Shown: positions 8,507 to 21,104 of the stretch, in pieces | Position numbering within the stretch: position 1 is the first letter of the stretch | Layout of the letters: every line of letters starts with the position of its first letter | Source: Oscillospiraceae bacterium | GTDB taxonomy: Bacteria > Bacillota > Clostridia > Oscillospirales > Acutalibacteraceae | Assembly (NCBI GenBank): GCA_022650485.1 | Contig: JALCPP010000003.1 | Span: 124,001-188,000 of the forward strand | Length of the DNA stretch: 64,000 nucleotides | Direction of reading: 5' to 3' | The notes under the pieces: model-generated | What the model was told of the DNA's origin: nothing | The model's input: only the letters and a program-made list of their open reading frames with translations | Database searches by the model: none | Translations under genes and position numbers: made by a program

Positions 8507-8548
8507 GAGAAATATAAATCAGGAAATGTTTTACAGGAGGCATCATCT

Positions 8549-9223
8549 ATGAAAAAGACGGGTTGGATTATTTTAATTATTCTTGTTGTGGCTGTTTGTG
8601 GGGGAGTCCTTCTGTTCACCGGTGGAAAAAATCCTGTGCAGAGTCCTTCTTCCTCTTCTGCAAGTGCAGAGGAGTCATCCGCACCGTCGTCCGCGGCATC
8701 TTCTTCCAAGGCGGCATCTTCCGCTGTGTCGTCGCAGGCGGTTTCCAGCCTGACGGATGACCAGATTTCGGAGCAGATCAAGGCGGAAGTCCCGCTCGAC
8801 TGGAAGAAATATGCACTGAAGGAAGAAACGGACAACCCGGTGAATTTCAACGGCGTTACCTACCGCACGTATTCTGTCTGGGACGATGATTATGTGGAAG
8901 GCCCGCTTCTTCTGTACAGCCCGAAAGACGGAAAGGTATACGCTTATGTGTCCGGCGACGATGCCCCTGTGCCGGCGGCGGAAGATCCTGCGTTTGACAA
9001 GACGGAGCACACCGTTACGGGTGTTATCAAAGACGGCGCGATGATGAGCGTGTCGATTCATACGACCGACGGGCAAGATTTGTCCATCCGCAGGTTCGGT
9101 GTGGAAGTAACCAATCTGAAAGACGGGTTCAAAATCGGCCAGAACATAAAAGTAACCTATACGGGTGTTTACAAGGACAATAATTCCCAGAGAATGTTTG
9201 TTAAAAAGATTGAAGGAGTTTAG
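8549..9223 (+). CDS. Membrane-anchored protein with serine/alanine-rich linker
   Basis: This 224-residue protein has an N-terminal membrane helix (about 5-24), then a low-complexity Ser/Ala linker (about 32-67). A globular C-terminal region of about 155 residues should lie outside the membrane. Part of that region (TVTGVIKDGAMMSVSIHTTDGQDLSIR to NIKVTYTGVYKD) resembles a small OB-like beta fold, judged from strand pattern only. A CAGGAGG site precedes the start. No family recognised. It stands alone between its own promoter and a strong terminator. Confidence 0.75.
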   Translation: MKKTGWIILIILVVAVCGGVLLFTGGKNPVQSPSSSSASAEESSAPSSAASSSKAASSAVSSQAVSSLTDDQISEQIKAEVPLDWKKYALKEETDNPVNFNGVTYRTYSVWDDDYVEGPLLLYSPKDGKVYAYVSGDDAPVPAAEDPAFDKTEHTVTGVIKDGAMMSVSIHTTDGQDLSIRRFGVEVTNLKDGFKIGQNIKVTYTGVYKDNNSQRMFVKKIEGV

Positions 9224-9243
9224 TAATCAGCCGAACAGACGGG

Positions 9244-9286
9244 CAGGGCGGGCCACAAGAAACATGGTGGACCGCCCTGTTTTTTT
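9244..9286 (+). terminator. Rho-independent terminator
   Basis: Arms 9244-9256 and 9267-9279 form a GC-rich 12-bp stem with one mismatch, followed by seven T. It ends the serine-rich protein's transcript and borders the convergent amrS gene. Confidence 0.9.
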
Positions 9287-10115
9287 ATAGATTCCCTTCG
9301 TAGACATAACGAAGATTTTTTTGAGCGGTTTTCGCCAGCTGATGAATGGTTTGTGCTGGGGTAGGAAGCCGGTCAGACATTTTATATTGTGGGAAGAACC
9401 GTGTGACATGCAGCGGAATCTCCGGGTTTTGTTCCGCCAGCCATCCGGACAGGCGGTCCATCTCTTCTACGGAATCATTTTCCCCGGGGATGACCAGCGT
9501 GGTTACTTCCACATGGCAAACTGCGGCGGCAAGGGAGATGGTGCGTTTTACTTCTTCTAATTCGCCGGCAATGTTTCGATAAAATGCGGCGGAGAAACTT
9601 TTTAGGTCGATGTTCATCGCATCCAGAACGGGCAAAAGCTGTTCCAGTGTATTCGGGTTGGTATACCCATTGCTGACTACAATGTTTTTCAGACCATTTT
9701 GATGGTTGAGCCGGGCGCAGTCCAGCACGTACTCCGGGCAGATCAGCGGTTCGTTGTAAGTAAAGGCAATGCCGATATTCCCGCGTGCTTTTAGTTTCAG
9801 TGCCTGATCGGTCAGCGTTTTGGGGGATAAAATCTCCGCATGGTCTTCTTCCCGTTTTGCCATGGAAATCTGATGGTTTTGGCAGAACGGACAGCGCAGA
9901 TTGCAGCCGTAACTGCCGACGGAGAGAACGTGGCTGCCGGGGAAAAACCGGCGCAGCGGCTTTTTTTCCACCGGGTCCAGCGCAATGGCCGTCACTTTGG
10001 CGTAGCTGTCTGCGCAGATCATGCCGCCCCGGTTCGACCGGGCGCCGCAGAAACCGGTCTGTCCCTCCTCCAGGGAACAGGCGTGGGGGCAGACCGCGCA
10101 GGTGATTTTGCTCAT
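9285..10115 (-). CDS. amrS: AmmeMemoRadiSam system radical SAM enzyme
   Basis: A 276-residue radical SAM protein. The 4Fe-4S/SAM motif CNLRCPFC uses cysteines 71, 75 and 78. A cysteine-rich N-terminus (C6, C9, C13, C23, C34) resembles the PflA-like extra-cluster region of this family. AmrS is conserved next to Memo- and AMMECR1-domain proteins across bacteria and archaea, and its substrate is not established. Its ATG overlaps the stop of the upstream amrB-amrA fusion, so the two are tightly coupled. Family membership is secure; the function is not. Confidence 0.9.
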   Translation of the reverse strand: MSKITCAVCPHACSLEEGQTGFCGARSNRGGMICADSYAKVTAIALDPVEKKPLRRFFPGSHVLSVGSYGCNLRCPFCQNHQISMAKREEDHAEILSPKTLTDQALKLKARGNIGIAFTYNEPLICPEYVLDCARLNHQNGLKNIVVSNGYTNPNTLEQLLPVLDAMNIDLKSFSAAFYRNIAGELEEVKRTISLAAAVCHVEVTTLVIPGENDSVEEMDRLSGWLAEQNPEIPLHVTRFFPQYKMSDRLPTPAQTIHQLAKTAQKNLRYVYEGNL

Positions 10116-11524
10116 TGGTGCCGCACCACCTCAAACCGCTCCATGGTATAAGGCTCGTGCTCTGAAATCCCGGCTTTGCGCAGAGCGATGGAAACCTGTT
10201 CGTGCGGGGATGTTACACCGGGCAGGTTGGGTAAAAGCAGTCCGCACCGTTCCCCGCTGCGGACAATGACCCCGTAACGGATGGGGTCGAGATCATGGAA
10301 AGAATGGGCGGGTTCCGCTTTCCCAAGAATATCAACGCTGTAAATCAGCTCCGGCAGTTCTTCCTCACAGACCGGATCAAACCGGGGGTCCCGCAGGCCG
10401 GCGCTGACGGCATTTTGAAGAATTTCTTCCGCCATGCAGCCCTGCGTGGGCTCGATGGTTCCGATACAGCCGCGCAGACGCCCGTTCTTTTTCAGTGAAA
10501 CAAATACGCCTGCCCGGCGCTGTGTGAGCTCCGGGGGCAAATCCATCGGCAGCGGCAGACGATTGCCTTCCAAAATCCGGTTTTCCAAAGACATCCGCGC
10601 AAGCCGGACATAGTCATCTTCGCGGTTTCGTGTTTCCAGCAGCATTTCTTTGGTTTGCTGTTCCAGCTTTTTTCCGAATCGGCGGCTTGCGTCCGGCTTC
10701 TGCGGGGTGTATGCACACACCGCGTAGCCGACACCGAACGGACCTTCATAGGAACAAAACTCCGATTTGACGGAAAAGCCGTCGAACACACCGGCTAAAA
10801 TTTGAAAGGACGGCAGACCGCACTCGGCCGCGGCTTCACAGAACTCGCCGTCAAAGGTCAGAAAGCGCATGAAATCCCCGGATTTCATCGCAGCTGTTAT
10901 TTCACGGTCAAATTCCGGTCCCTCTGCCGCATAGCCGTAGGGTCCGTCTTCCTTTAGCTTGTGGGAAAGGTCTCCGCTTGCAATCAGAATGACTTGGCGA
11001 TCAAGTCTCTCCGCAGCCCGCGCGATGCACTGTCCAAATCGGTAATGAGCGAAAGCCCCCAAACCGGAAATTGAACATCGCACCAGTTGAAAATCACGGT
11101 AGGCGCGGGTGATGAAAGTCAGCGGAACCAGTGCCCCGTGATCGATTGAGCGGTGTCGATCCCCAAAGGTGCCGGCAGGGATCCGGCACCGGGCGGCTTC
11201 GTCTGACAGAACATCGACAAAGCCGGTGTCGCAGGAAAACTCCAGCGGCGGGTCTCCCGAACCGAATTTAAAAAAATCACCCTTCGCCTTTGCGCCGGGC
11301 GCAATGTGAAAGTAATCGGCATATGCGGTGGCATGGGGGGACAGGATCACCAGTGTTTCGGGTTTCAACCGCGCGATTTCCTGCGCAATATGTGTGTAGG
11401 CATCGGCGGTTTTCTGGATTTTTCGTTCTTCCCCTTTCCCAATGGACGGAACGAGAACGGGGGGATGGGGTACGATGAATGCTCCGTTCACAGCCAAGAA
11501 AATCACGATCCTTTCTTTTGCCAT
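10112..11524 (-). CDS. AmrB (Memo)-AmrA (AMMECR1) fusion protein
   Basis: One 470-residue chain joins two domains that are separate genes in many organisms. Residues about 10-275 form a Memo/LigB-like domain related to class III extradiol dioxygenases (GAFIVPHPPVLVPSIGKGEE, LSPHATAYADYF, SGDLSHK). Residues about 290-470 form the AMMECR1 domain (AGVFVSLKKNGRLRGCIGTIEP, LRDPRFDPV). It is followed at once by amrS, giving all three system components. No good ribosome site precedes the ATG at 11524; internal GTG or TTG starts within the first 12 codons are possible. Confidence 0.88.
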   Translation of the reverse strand: MAKERIVIFLAVNGAFIVPHPPVLVPSIGKGEERKIQKTADAYTHIAQEIARLKPETLVILSPHATAYADYFHIAPGAKAKGDFFKFGSGDPPLEFSCDTGFVDVLSDEAARCRIPAGTFGDRHRSIDHGALVPLTFITRAYRDFQLVRCSISGLGAFAHYRFGQCIARAAERLDRQVILIASGDLSHKLKEDGPYGYAAEGPEFDREITAAMKSGDFMRFLTFDGEFCEAAAECGLPSFQILAGVFDGFSVKSEFCSYEGPFGVGYAVCAYTPQKPDASRRFGKKLEQQTKEMLLETRNREDDYVRLARMSLENRILEGNRLPLPMDLPPELTQRRAGVFVSLKKNGRLRGCIGTIEPTQGCMAEEILQNAVSAGLRDPRFDPVCEEELPELIYSVDILGKAEPAHSFHDLDPIRYGVIVRSGERCGLLLPNLPGVTSPHEQVSIALRKAGISEHEPYTMERFEVVRHQ

Positions 11525-12003
11525 AACGTATTTTACTACTATGATAGCACGATCTTATGAGGGACGGTGTGGAAAAATAAAACGTGTTATGGAATGGAAA
11601 ATGAATTCATTCTCACCTCGATTCACCTGATTTTCCAGAGTAAGCCGCCGAATTATGCGCGTAAAAAACAATTTGGACAAAACGCATCCATTTTTAAAAA
11701 AACTTCAAAATATTAAATGAAAATCAGCAAAAAAATTAACGCTTTACAGGTTCGGCATGGTCGTCTTGACCAGTAAATATGCAAATATACGGCAATTCTT
11801 TGAAAGAAATGACGATGGTTTTCTTGTACTGTTTTAAGTATATGTTAAAAACTTTTTTTTCAAACAAGTTTTAGGCGGTGTTGCATAAAAAAAACTTCAA
11901 AAAAGATTGATTATTTTTTAACTTAGATGTAAAATAAGGAATTGAAACGAGATTTTATAAAAAAATAACGGCAGAAATTGCCGGATTGGTTCGAGGTGAA
12001 AAA
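11525..12003. other. AT-rich gap upstream of the V-ATPase operon
   Basis: About 480 bases with no convincing reading frame. It contains the promoter described at 11907-11935, several A and T tracts, and a small hairpin (11969-11973 with 11979-11983) just before the first V-ATPase ribosome site. No promoter for the amr genes on the other strand was clear. Confidence 0.6.
11907..11935 (+). promoter_or_regulatory. Sigma-A promoter of the V-ATPase operon
   Basis: TTGATT (11907-11912) and TAAAAT (11930-11935) with a 17-base spacer, about 70 bases before the first gene. It is the best match in the upstream gap. Confidence 0.65.
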
Positions 12004-12312
12004 ATGGCAACGGAAATCGTAAATGTGATTAAAAAAGCAGAATCAGATGCGCAGAAAGCAGAGGAACAGGCCACCGTGCAGTGCGACGAAATTCTGAATC
12101 AAGCGCGCCAAGAGGCTGCACGGCAGACCGAGGCAATGCTGAAAAAAGCAAAGCAGGAAGCGCAGACGCTCCTTTCCGAAGCGGGAAGCCGGGGCGGAGC
12201 GGTTGAAAAGGGCGCTCAGGCCAAAATCGACTCCCAGATCGAATCAATGCGCCAAACGGCGCTGCGCCGGCAGGATGAGGCGGTCCATCTGGTGTTGTCC
12301 GAACTGATTTGA
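12004..12312 (+). CDS. ntpF: V-type Na+/H+ ATPase peripheral-stalk subunit G/H (NtpF-like)
   Basis: A 102-residue highly charged, Ala/Glu/Gln/Lys-rich protein that reads as one long coiled coil, as expected for the stalk subunit that pairs with subunit E. It is first in the operon, the position of ntpF in Enterococcus hirae. The ATG at 12004 follows CGAGGTGAAAAA; an ATG six codons earlier lacks a ribosome site. The family has little sequence signature, so the call relies on composition, length and position. Confidence 0.8.
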   Translation: MATEIVNVIKKAESDAQKAEEQATVQCDEILNQARQEAARQTEAMLKKAKQEAQTLLSEAGSRGGAVEKGAQAKIDSQIESMRQTALRRQDEAVHLVLSELI

Positions 12313-12349
12313 TGTCTGCCGGTGCCGGACGCGAGGAGGGAATATCCAA

Positions 12350-14868
<2,519 letters not shown>

Positions 14869-14887
14869 CAGTTAGGAGAACTTGTCA

Positions 14888-15487
14888 ATGACAGGGTTAG
14901 ATAAAATCATACAGGATATCACGTCCGAATCCGACGCGGCGGTGAACGCGCGGCTTGAAAAAGCACGTGCGCAGGCGGAAGAGATCCGCAGCCAGGCCGG
15001 GAAGGATGCGGCTGAACGGTGCGCCGCCGTTGGCAGGCGCGCAAAAGAGGAATCGATCATGATCCGGGAGCGGGCTGAGTCTGCGGCTGCCCTGCAGGTT
15101 CGCAAGGCGGTTCTGGGCGCAAAGCAACAGCTGATTGCGGATATCATTGAAAAGGCAAAGCAGTCTCTGTATGCCCTGCCCGACGACGAATATTTTAAGC
15201 TTATTTTGAAAATGGCAGCCAAATATGCGCTGCCCCGCACGGGAGAAATCCTCTTTTCTCCCAAGGATAGAAAAAGGCTTCCCAAAGATTTTGAAACGAA
15301 TCTGAATGCTGCTGTGAAAGGGCTGGGTGCGTCACTCAAAATTTCCGGTCAGACCAGGGAAATTGACGGCGGATTTATCCTTTCCTATGGCGGCATCGAG
15401 GAAAACTGCTCGTTTTCCGCTCTGTTTGACGAGCGCCGCGACGAGCTGCAGGATAAGGTGAATCAGCTCGTATTTGCGGAGGGGTGA
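14888..15487 (+). CDS. ntpE: V-type ATPase subunit E (peripheral stalk)
   Basis: About 199 residues: a charged N-terminal coiled coil (about 10-90) and a globular C-terminal domain that caps the A3B3 head (GGFILSYGGIEENCSFSALFDERRDELQ). The ATG at 14888 has GGAG 9 bases upstream and is preferred over an in-frame TTG at 14882. Its stop overlaps the ribosome site of the next gene, so translation is coupled. Confidence 0.92.
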   Translation: MTGLDKIIQDITSESDAAVNARLEKARAQAEEIRSQAGKDAAERCAAVGRRAKEESIMIRERAESAAALQVRKAVLGAKQQLIADIIEKAKQSLYALPDDEYFKLILKMAAKYALPRTGEILFSPKDRKRLPKDFETNLNAAVKGLGASLKISGQTREIDGGFILSYGGIEENCSFSALFDERRDELQDKVNQLVFAEG

Positions 15488-15489
15488 AA

Positions 15490-16458
15490 ATGGCAGAAAA
15501 ACAGGATTATGTATATGCAGTTGCCCGCATCCGCTCAAAAGAGCTGTCGCTTTTCGGCGAGCAGACTCTAGAGCAGTTGATGGCCTGCAAAACCTATCAA
15601 GACTGCCTGCGCGTTCTGTCTGATAAAGGATGGGACGTCTCCTCCGGTTCCGCCGGAGAGATCTTGTCTGCGGAAAGAGAAAAAACGTGGAAATTGGCAC
15701 GGGAACTGGTCGGCGATCTGTCGGTGTTCGATGTGTTCCTTTATGCAAATGACTATCACAACCTGAAAGCGGCCGTGAAGGAAGTCTGCATGAGCGCGAA
15801 TACGCCGCACATCTATTTTGAAAGCGGGACAGTTGACCCGAAGCTGATTTTAAAGGCAGTCAAGGAGCAGGACTTTACGCAGCTGCCTGAACCGATGCGC
15901 GATGCCGCGCAGCGGGCATGCAAAGTGCTTCTTCAGAACCATGATGGTCAAATGTGCGATGTTATCATCGACCATGCCGCGCTGAAAGCAATTTTGCAGG
16001 CCGGTGCAGAGTCCGACAACGAAGTCATGCAGAAATACGCGGAGTTGACGGTGGCGGCAGCAAATATCCGAATTGCGGTACGCTCTGCACGTACGGGTAA
16101 AACACTGGAGTTTCTTGTGAGCGCACTTGTTCCATGTGCAACGCTGGATGTTAAAAAACTGGCGCGCGCTGCGGTTTCCGGGGTGGATTCTATTACGGAC
16201 TATCTGGCGATGACGCCGTATGCCGGCGCCGTATCCGCCGTTCAAAAGTCGGTATCGGCGTTTGAGCGCTGGTGTGATAATTTGCTGATTGAACAAATTC
16301 GCCCGCAAAAGTATAATCCGTTTACCATTGCGCCGATTGCGGCATATCTTTTGGCGCGGGAGAACGAAATCAAAACGGTCAGGATTATTTTGTCCGGCAA
16401 GCTGAACCGGCTTTCGGATGAGTCCGTCCGGGAAAGGCTGAGGGAAACGTATGTATAA
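15490..16458 (+). CDS. ntpC: V-type ATPase subunit C (d-like, rotor-V0 connector)
   Basis: About 322 residues, largely helical, matching subunit C/AC39: YVYAVARIRSKELSLF at the start, a central FLYANDYHNLKAAVKE motif and a C-terminal PIAAYLLARENEIKTVRIILSGKLN. It caps the K-ring and links it to the central stalk (D and G). I placed the start at ATG 15490 behind GGAGGGGTGAAA, two codons after an in-frame GTG. Confidence 0.93.
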   Translation: MAEKQDYVYAVARIRSKELSLFGEQTLEQLMACKTYQDCLRVLSDKGWDVSSGSAGEILSAEREKTWKLARELVGDLSVFDVFLYANDYHNLKAAVKEVCMSANTPHIYFESGTVDPKLILKAVKEQDFTQLPEPMRDAAQRACKVLLQNHDGQMCDVIIDHAALKAILQAGAESDNEVMQKYAELTVAAANIRIAVRSARTGKTLEFLVSALVPCATLDVKKLARAAVSGVDSITDYLAMTPYAGAVSAVQKSVSAFERWCDNLLIEQIRPQKYNPFTIAPIAAYLLARENEIKTVRIILSGKLNRLSDESVRERLRETYV

Positions 16459-16786
16459 AATCGCCGTACTGGGTGACCGCGACAGCATTTACGGATTCGC
16501 CTCGCTGGGGCTGGACGTTTGTCCGGCCGAGGATCTTACCGAAGCCGCCGGAAAACTGAAACGCCTTGCGGAAGAGGATTATGCCGTGATTTATGTGACG
16601 GAAGCTGTGTTTGAAGGTCTTGCGTCTGAAATCAGCCGGTATGAATCCCAGCAGATTCCTGCCGTCATCCCGATTCCGGGTGTTTCCGGAAATACGGGAA
16701 TCGGAATGCTTAACGTGAAAAAGACGGTGGAGCAGGCGGTCGGCTCCGACATTATATTTAACAGCGAAAACGAAAGAAGCAGGTGA
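16451..16786 (+). CDS. ntpG: V-type ATPase subunit F (NtpG, central stalk)
   Basis: A 111-residue Rossmann-like protein typical of V-ATPase F subunits: [24 protein letters not shown], then [14 protein letters not shown] and [16 protein letters not shown]-type strands. It binds subunit D and can modulate ATP hydrolysis. It overlaps the C-subunit stop by 8 bases and runs into the ribosome site of the A subunit. Confidence 0.92.
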   Translation: MYKIAVLGDRDSIYGFASLGLDVCPAEDLTEAAGKLKRLAEEDYAVIYVTEAVFEGLASEISRYESQQIPAVIPIPGVSGNTGIGMLNVKKTVEQAVGSDIIFNSENERSR

Positions 16787-16794
16787 GAAGGAAA

Positions 16795-18567
16795 ATGAGC
16801 AAAGGCACAATCAAAAAGGTTGCCGGACCGCTGGTCATTGCCGACGGCATGCGCGACGCGAACATGTTCGACGTGGTGCGCGTCAGCGAGCAGCGCCTGA
16901 TTGGTGAAATCATAGAAATCCACGGGGACCAGGCGTCTGTCCAGGTTTACGAGGAAACTTCCGGCCTGAAACCGGGCGAACCGGTGGAATCCACCGGCGC
17001 TCCGCTGAGCGTGGAACTCGGCCCCGGCCTGATCAGCAGTATCTATGACGGAATCCAGCGCCCGCTGGAAGAAATCATGAAAATGACCGGGAACAGTCTG
17101 CACCGCGGGGTAGAAATTCCCGCGTTGAAACGCGACGTCAAATGGCATTTTGTCCCGAAGGCTGCCGTGGGTGACCAGGTGACCGGCGGTGATGTCCTCG
17201 GTACCGTTCAGGAAACGGAAATTGTCGAGCATCGCATTCTTGTTCCCAATGGAATGACGGGCACCGTTTCTTCTATTCAGGAAGGCGATTACACGGTGGA
17301 ACAGACCGTGGCTAAGATTAAAACGGAGCGCGGCGGGGAGCGGGAAATTACTCTGATGCAGAAATGGCCCGTTCGTATCGGCCGCCCTTATAAAACAAAG
17401 TTGTCGCCGGATATGCCGCTGATTACCGGCCAGAGAATTATTGATACGATGTTCCCGATTGCGCGCGGCGGCACCGCTGCGGTTCCAGGCCCGTTCGGAA
17501 GCGGAAAGACCGTTGTGCAGCATCAGCTGGCGAAATGGGCGGACGCCGACATCGTGGTCTATATCGGCTGCGGCGAGCGCGGCAACGAAATGACGGATGT
17601 TTTAAACGAATTCCCGGAATTGAAGGACCCGAAATCAGGGTATTCCCTGATGAAGCGTACTGTGCTGATCGCCAATACTTCCGATATGCCTGTGGCGGCG
17701 CGTGAAGCTTCCATTTACACGGGGATTACCATTGCGGAGTATTTCCGCGATATGGGTTATTCCGTTGCTCTGATGGCCGATTCGACCTCCCGCTGGGCGG
17801 AAGCACTGCGTGAGATGTCCGGTCGTTTGGAGGAAATGCCCGGTGAAGAAGGTTACCCGGCATACCTGGGCAGCCGTCTGGCTCAGTTCTATGAGCGCGC
17901 CGGACGTGTCAAGACCGTCGGCAAAGAGGATCGAGAGGGCTCCCTTTCCGTTATCGGAGCCGTGTCCCCTCCGGGCGGCGATATTTCAGAGCCGGTTTCG
18001 CAGGCGACACTGCGAATCGTAAAGGTGTTCTGGAGTTTGGATTCCGCTTTGGCATATGCCCGTCACTTCCCGGCTATCAACTGGCTGACAAGCTATTCCC
18101 TATATGTGGACTCGCTCGGCAAATGGTTCAATGAAAACGTGCATCCGGATTGGACGGAAATGCGTGCGCGCATTCTGCGTTTGCTGCACGATGAAAGTGA
18201 ACTGGATGAAATTGTAAAGCTGGTCGGCATGGATGCCCTTTCCGCGCCGGACCGCCTAAAGCTGGAAGCCGCCAGAAGTGTGCGAGAGGATTTCCTGCAG
18301 CAGAACGCATTTAACGAAGTCGATATGTTTACGCCGCTGGAAAAGCAGTATCTGACAATGAAGCTGGTCCTGCGGTTCTATGACGACACGGTGGAGGCTT
18401 TGAAACAGGGAGCACCGGTGAACGGCCTTGTCAGTCTGCCGGTCCGCGAGCAGATCGGCCGCTTTAAATATGTTTCGGCGGATGGAGTCGCCGCGGAATT
18501 CGACAAAATCACAACGGAGCTTGAAAAAGAAATTCAAGATCTGATCAGCCGGAAGGAGGACTTCTGA
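16795..18567 (+). CDS. ntpA: V-type ATPase catalytic subunit A
   Basis: About 590 residues. Domain order is an N-terminal beta barrel ([12 protein letters not shown]), the non-homologous region specific to A subunits, and the nucleotide-binding domain with Walker A GPFGSGKT near residue 230 and the catalytic Glu in GERGNEM. Walker B is [40 protein letters not shown], the family hallmark. ATG at 16795 follows AGAAGGAAA and is preferred over GTG four codons upstream. Its stop overlaps the B-subunit start (TGATG). Confidence 0.97.
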   Translation: MSKGTIKKVAGPLVIADGMRDANMFDVVRVSEQRLIGEIIEIHGDQASVQVYEETSGLKPGEPVESTGAPLSVELGPGLISSIYDGIQRPLEEIMKMTGNSLHRGVEIPALKRDVKWHFVPKAAVGDQVTGGDVLGTVQETEIVEHRILVPNGMTGTVSSIQEGDYTVEQTVAKIKTERGGEREITLMQKWPVRIGRPYKTKLSPDMPLITGQRIIDTMFPIARGGTAAVPGPFGSGKTVVQHQLAKWADADIVVYIGCGERGNEMTDVLNEFPELKDPKSGYSLMKRTVLIANTSDMPVAAREASIYTGITIAEYFRDMGYSVALMADSTSRWAEALREMSGRLEEMPGEEGYPAYLGSRLAQFYERAGRVKTVGKEDREGSLSVIGAVSPPGGDISEPVSQATLRIVKVFWSLDSALAYARHFPAINWLTSYSLYVDSLGKWFNENVHPDWTEMRARILRLLHDESELDEIVKLVGMDALSAPDRLKLEAARSVREDFLQQNAFNEVDMFTPLEKQYLTMKLVLRFYDDTVEALKQGAPVNGLVSLPVREQIGRFKYVSADGVAAEFDKITTELEKEIQDLISRKEDF

Positions 18568-19940
18568 TGCCAAAGGAATATAAAACCATTCAGGAGGTTG
18601 CAGGTCCTCTGATGCTGGTTCGCGGCGTGGAAGATGTTGCCTATAACGAACTGGGAGAAATCGAGCTGGCAGACGGCGAAAAACGCCGCTGCAAGGTGCT
18701 GGAAATCGATGGGGGAAACGCGCTGGTTCAGCTGTTTGAAAGCTCCACCGGTATCAACCTCGACAACAGCAAGGTCCGCTTTCTTGGGCGCAGCATGGAA
18801 CTCGGCGTTTCAGAGGATATGCTCAGCCGCATTTTTGACGGCCTGGGCCATCCGATTGACGGCGGGCCGGAAATCCTTCCGGAAAAGCGCCTCGATATCA
18901 ACGGCTTGCCCATGAACCCTGCGGCCCGTAACTATCCGCAGGAATTTATTCAGACCGGTGTTTCCGCCATTGACGGACTGAACACCTTGGTGCGTGGGCA
19001 GAAACTGCCAATTTTTTCCGCCAGTGGTCTGCCGCATGCCAATCTGGCGGCACAGATTGCCAAGCAGGCGAAGGTAATCGGGACGGATGAGCCGTTCGCG
19101 GTGGTGTTCGCCGCCATCGGCATCACCTATGAGGAATCGAATTACTTTATTGAAAGTTTCCGTGAAACCGGCGCAATCGACCGTACCGTGGTGTTTGTCA
19201 ACTTGGCGAACGACCCTGCGGTTGAGCGTATCGCAACGCCGCGTATGGCGCTGACGGCCGCGGAATATCTTGCGTTTGAAAAGAATATGCACGTGCTGGT
19301 CATTCTGACGGATATTACGAACTATGCCGACGCGCTGCGCGAAATTTCCGCGGCCCGTAAGGAAGTTCCGGGCCGCCGCGGATATCCTGGCTATATGTAC
19401 ACGGACCTTGCGTCCCTGTATGAACGCGCGGGTCGGCAGAAGGGGAAGAGCGGCAGTATTACGCTGATTCCGATTCTGTCCATGCCGGAGGATGATAAGA
19501 CCCACCCGATTCCTGACTTGACCGGGTATATTACAGAGGGTCAGATTATTCTGAGCCGTGAGCTGTACCGTAAGGGCATTGCGCCGCCGATTGATGTTCT
19601 GCCTTCCCTGTCCCGTTTGAAGGATAAGGGAATCGGCAAGGGGAAAACTCGTGTCGATCACGCGGACACCATGAACCAGCTGTTTGCCGCATATGCGCGC
19701 GGCAAGGACGCCAAGGAACTGATGGTAGTTTTGGGCGAAGCTGCGCTGACGGATATTGATAAGCTGTATGCGAAGTTTTCAGATGAATTTGAAAAGCAGT
19801 ATGTTTCGCAGGGGTACGACAGCAACCGCAGTATTGAGGAAACCCTGAACCTCGGCTGGAAGCTGCTTTCCATTCTGCCCCGCGGCGAGCTGAAACGAAT
19901 CAAGGATGAATACCTTGACCAGTATTACGGCAAGGTATAG
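18567..19940 (+). CDS. ntpB: V-type ATPase regulatory subunit B
   Basis: A 457-residue homologue of subunit A without a functional Walker A loop. It contains the B-subunit signatures [25 protein letters not shown] and the [27 protein letters not shown] segment. It alternates with A in the hexameric head and contributes an arginine to the ATP site. Overlaps ntpA by one base. Confidence 0.97.
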   Translation: MPKEYKTIQEVAGPLMLVRGVEDVAYNELGEIELADGEKRRCKVLEIDGGNALVQLFESSTGINLDNSKVRFLGRSMELGVSEDMLSRIFDGLGHPIDGGPEILPEKRLDINGLPMNPAARNYPQEFIQTGVSAIDGLNTLVRGQKLPIFSASGLPHANLAAQIAKQAKVIGTDEPFAVVFAAIGITYEESNYFIESFRETGAIDRTVVFVNLANDPAVERIATPRMALTAAEYLAFEKNMHVLVILTDITNYADALREISAARKEVPGRRGYPGYMYTDLASLYERAGRQKGKSGSITLIPILSMPEDDKTHPIPDLTGYITEGQIILSRELYRKGIAPPIDVLPSLSRLKDKGIGKGKTRVDHADTMNQLFAAYARGKDAKELMVVLGEAALTDIDKLYAKFSDEFEKQYVSQGYDSNRSIEETLNLGWKLLSILPRGELKRIKDEYLDQYYGKV

Positions 19941-19955
19941 GAAGGGGGCGACGGT

Positions 19956-20633
19956 ATGGCCGCCACACATGTGAATCCGACCCGTATGGAGCTGACCCGG
20001 CTGAAGAAAAAGCTGGTTACGGCGATGCGCGGGCATAGGCTTTTAAAAGACAAACGCGACGAACTGATGCGGCAGTACCTGGATTTGGTGCGCCTGAACC
20101 GCTCTCTTCGAGAAAAGGTGGAGGAGGGGATCCGCTCTGCCAACCAGAATTTTGTTCTGGCCCGTGCGGGAATGCCGGATGAGGAAGTCAACGTTGCTCT
20201 GATGGCGCCCAAGCAGGAGGTTTCGCTGGAAGTTTCACAGCGCAATGTCATGAGTGTCGAGGTCCCGGTCTTTCAGTATCAGACCCGCACATCCGACCCG
20301 AACGACATTTATTCCTACGGCTTTGCGTTTACGTCCGGCGATTTGGACGACGCGGTCAAGTCCCTCGCCGATCTGCTTCCGGATATGCTGAAGCTGGCGG
20401 AAGTGGAAAAATCCTGCCGCCTGATGGCTGCCGAGATTGAAAAGACCCGCCGCCGTGTTAATGCCCTTGAACACATTATGATTCCGGATTTGCAGGAGAA
20501 CATCAAGTATATTACGATGAAGCTTGACGAAAACGAGCGTTCCACGCAGATTCGTTTGATGAAGGTCAAGGACATGATGCTGGAGGAAGCCCACCACTAC
20601 AAAGAGAAGGCCGAAGAGGCTTTCGCGGGTTAA
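19956..20633 (+). CDS. ntpD: V-type ATPase subunit D (central shaft)
   Basis: A 225-residue antiparallel coiled-coil shaft protein. The N-terminus has the D-subunit pattern VNPTRMELTRLKKKLVTAMRGHRLLKDKRDELM. The C-terminal helix contains RRRVNALEHIMIPDLQ. It rotates inside the A3B3 head together with subunit F/G. GGAAGGGGGCG precedes the start. It is the last gene of the operon; the ntpH and ntpJ genes found in Enterococcus are absent here. Confidence 0.95.
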   Translation: MAATHVNPTRMELTRLKKKLVTAMRGHRLLKDKRDELMRQYLDLVRLNRSLREKVEEGIRSANQNFVLARAGMPDEEVNVALMAPKQEVSLEVSQRNVMSVEVPVFQYQTRTSDPNDIYSYGFAFTSGDLDDAVKSLADLLPDMLKLAEVEKSCRLMAAEIEKTRRRVNALEHIMIPDLQENIKYITMKLDENERSTQIRLMKVKDMMLEEAHHYKEKAEEAFAG

Positions 20634-20694
20634 GGTTTCGCAAAACAGGCGCTTTTGGTCACCTTTTTACCAAGAATTGAATGGCACGAAACAA

Positions 20695-20745
20695 AGCAAG
20701 GCGGTACTGACCGGGAAGAACCGGGAAAGTACCGCCTTGCTTTTT
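20695..20745 (+). terminator. Terminator of the V-ATPase operon
   Basis: Perfect 14-bp stem (20695-20708 with 20728-20741) followed by TTTTT, about 60 bases after ntpD. Confidence 0.9.
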
Positions 20746-20843
20746 GCTGTTTAGGTATAAGAAGGGCAGGGCTGCAAATATAAATTTAAAACTTTCCAGC
20801 TTTGTGCCGCTTATCCCTGCTTAATATCCAATCAATGGTTTTA

Positions 20844-21035
20844 TTAAATGCGTCGGTGCGTCTTTTCAAATATGTAGGACAGTTCAAACTGACCGTGCAG
20901 AATCAAGCCGCGGACCCCGCCCCAGATGCAGTGCAGCGAAGAGATTGTCACGACCCCGTCAAGCTGCGGCATGAGGGATGCGCACAACGCCGCCCGTTCG
21001 CCGCCTTTTTTCTTTGAGCCAGACGATTTTTTCAT
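20844..21035 (-). pseudogene. Possible remnant of a TetR-type regulator (C-terminal part)
   Basis: A 63-codon reverse frame without a ribosome site. Its middle (VVTISSLHCIWGGVRGLI) loosely resembles the ligand-domain helices of TetR regulators. A neighbouring frame continues with DAFNKTIDWIL, as if a frameshift separates the last helix. The resemblance is weak, and this may simply be a chance open frame. Confidence 0.2.
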
Positions 21036-21072
21036 CGACTTATGTTAAATAAAATTAATTATATACTAACTA

Positions 21073-21104
21073 TTGACTTCAATATAATTAATGTTATAAT
21101 TAAT
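21073..21104 (+). promoter_or_regulatory. Promoter and direct repeats upstream of the DUF2089 gene
   Basis: TTGACT (21073-21078) and TATAAT (21095-21100) with a 16-base spacer. The 9-base sequence ATAATTAAT occurs twice, at 21084-21092 and 21096-21104, 12 bases apart and overlapping the -10 box. That is a plausible binding site for an autoregulator. Confidence 0.65.

Noticed and set aside
16591-17523. 310-codon minus-strand frame across V-ATPase F and A subunits
   Set aside because: Covers two unmistakable subunits and has no start signal.
20802-21017. 71-codon plus-strand frame in the gap after the V-ATPase operon
   Set aside because: No ribosome site and no family; the opposite strand has a slightly better, though still weak, candidate.
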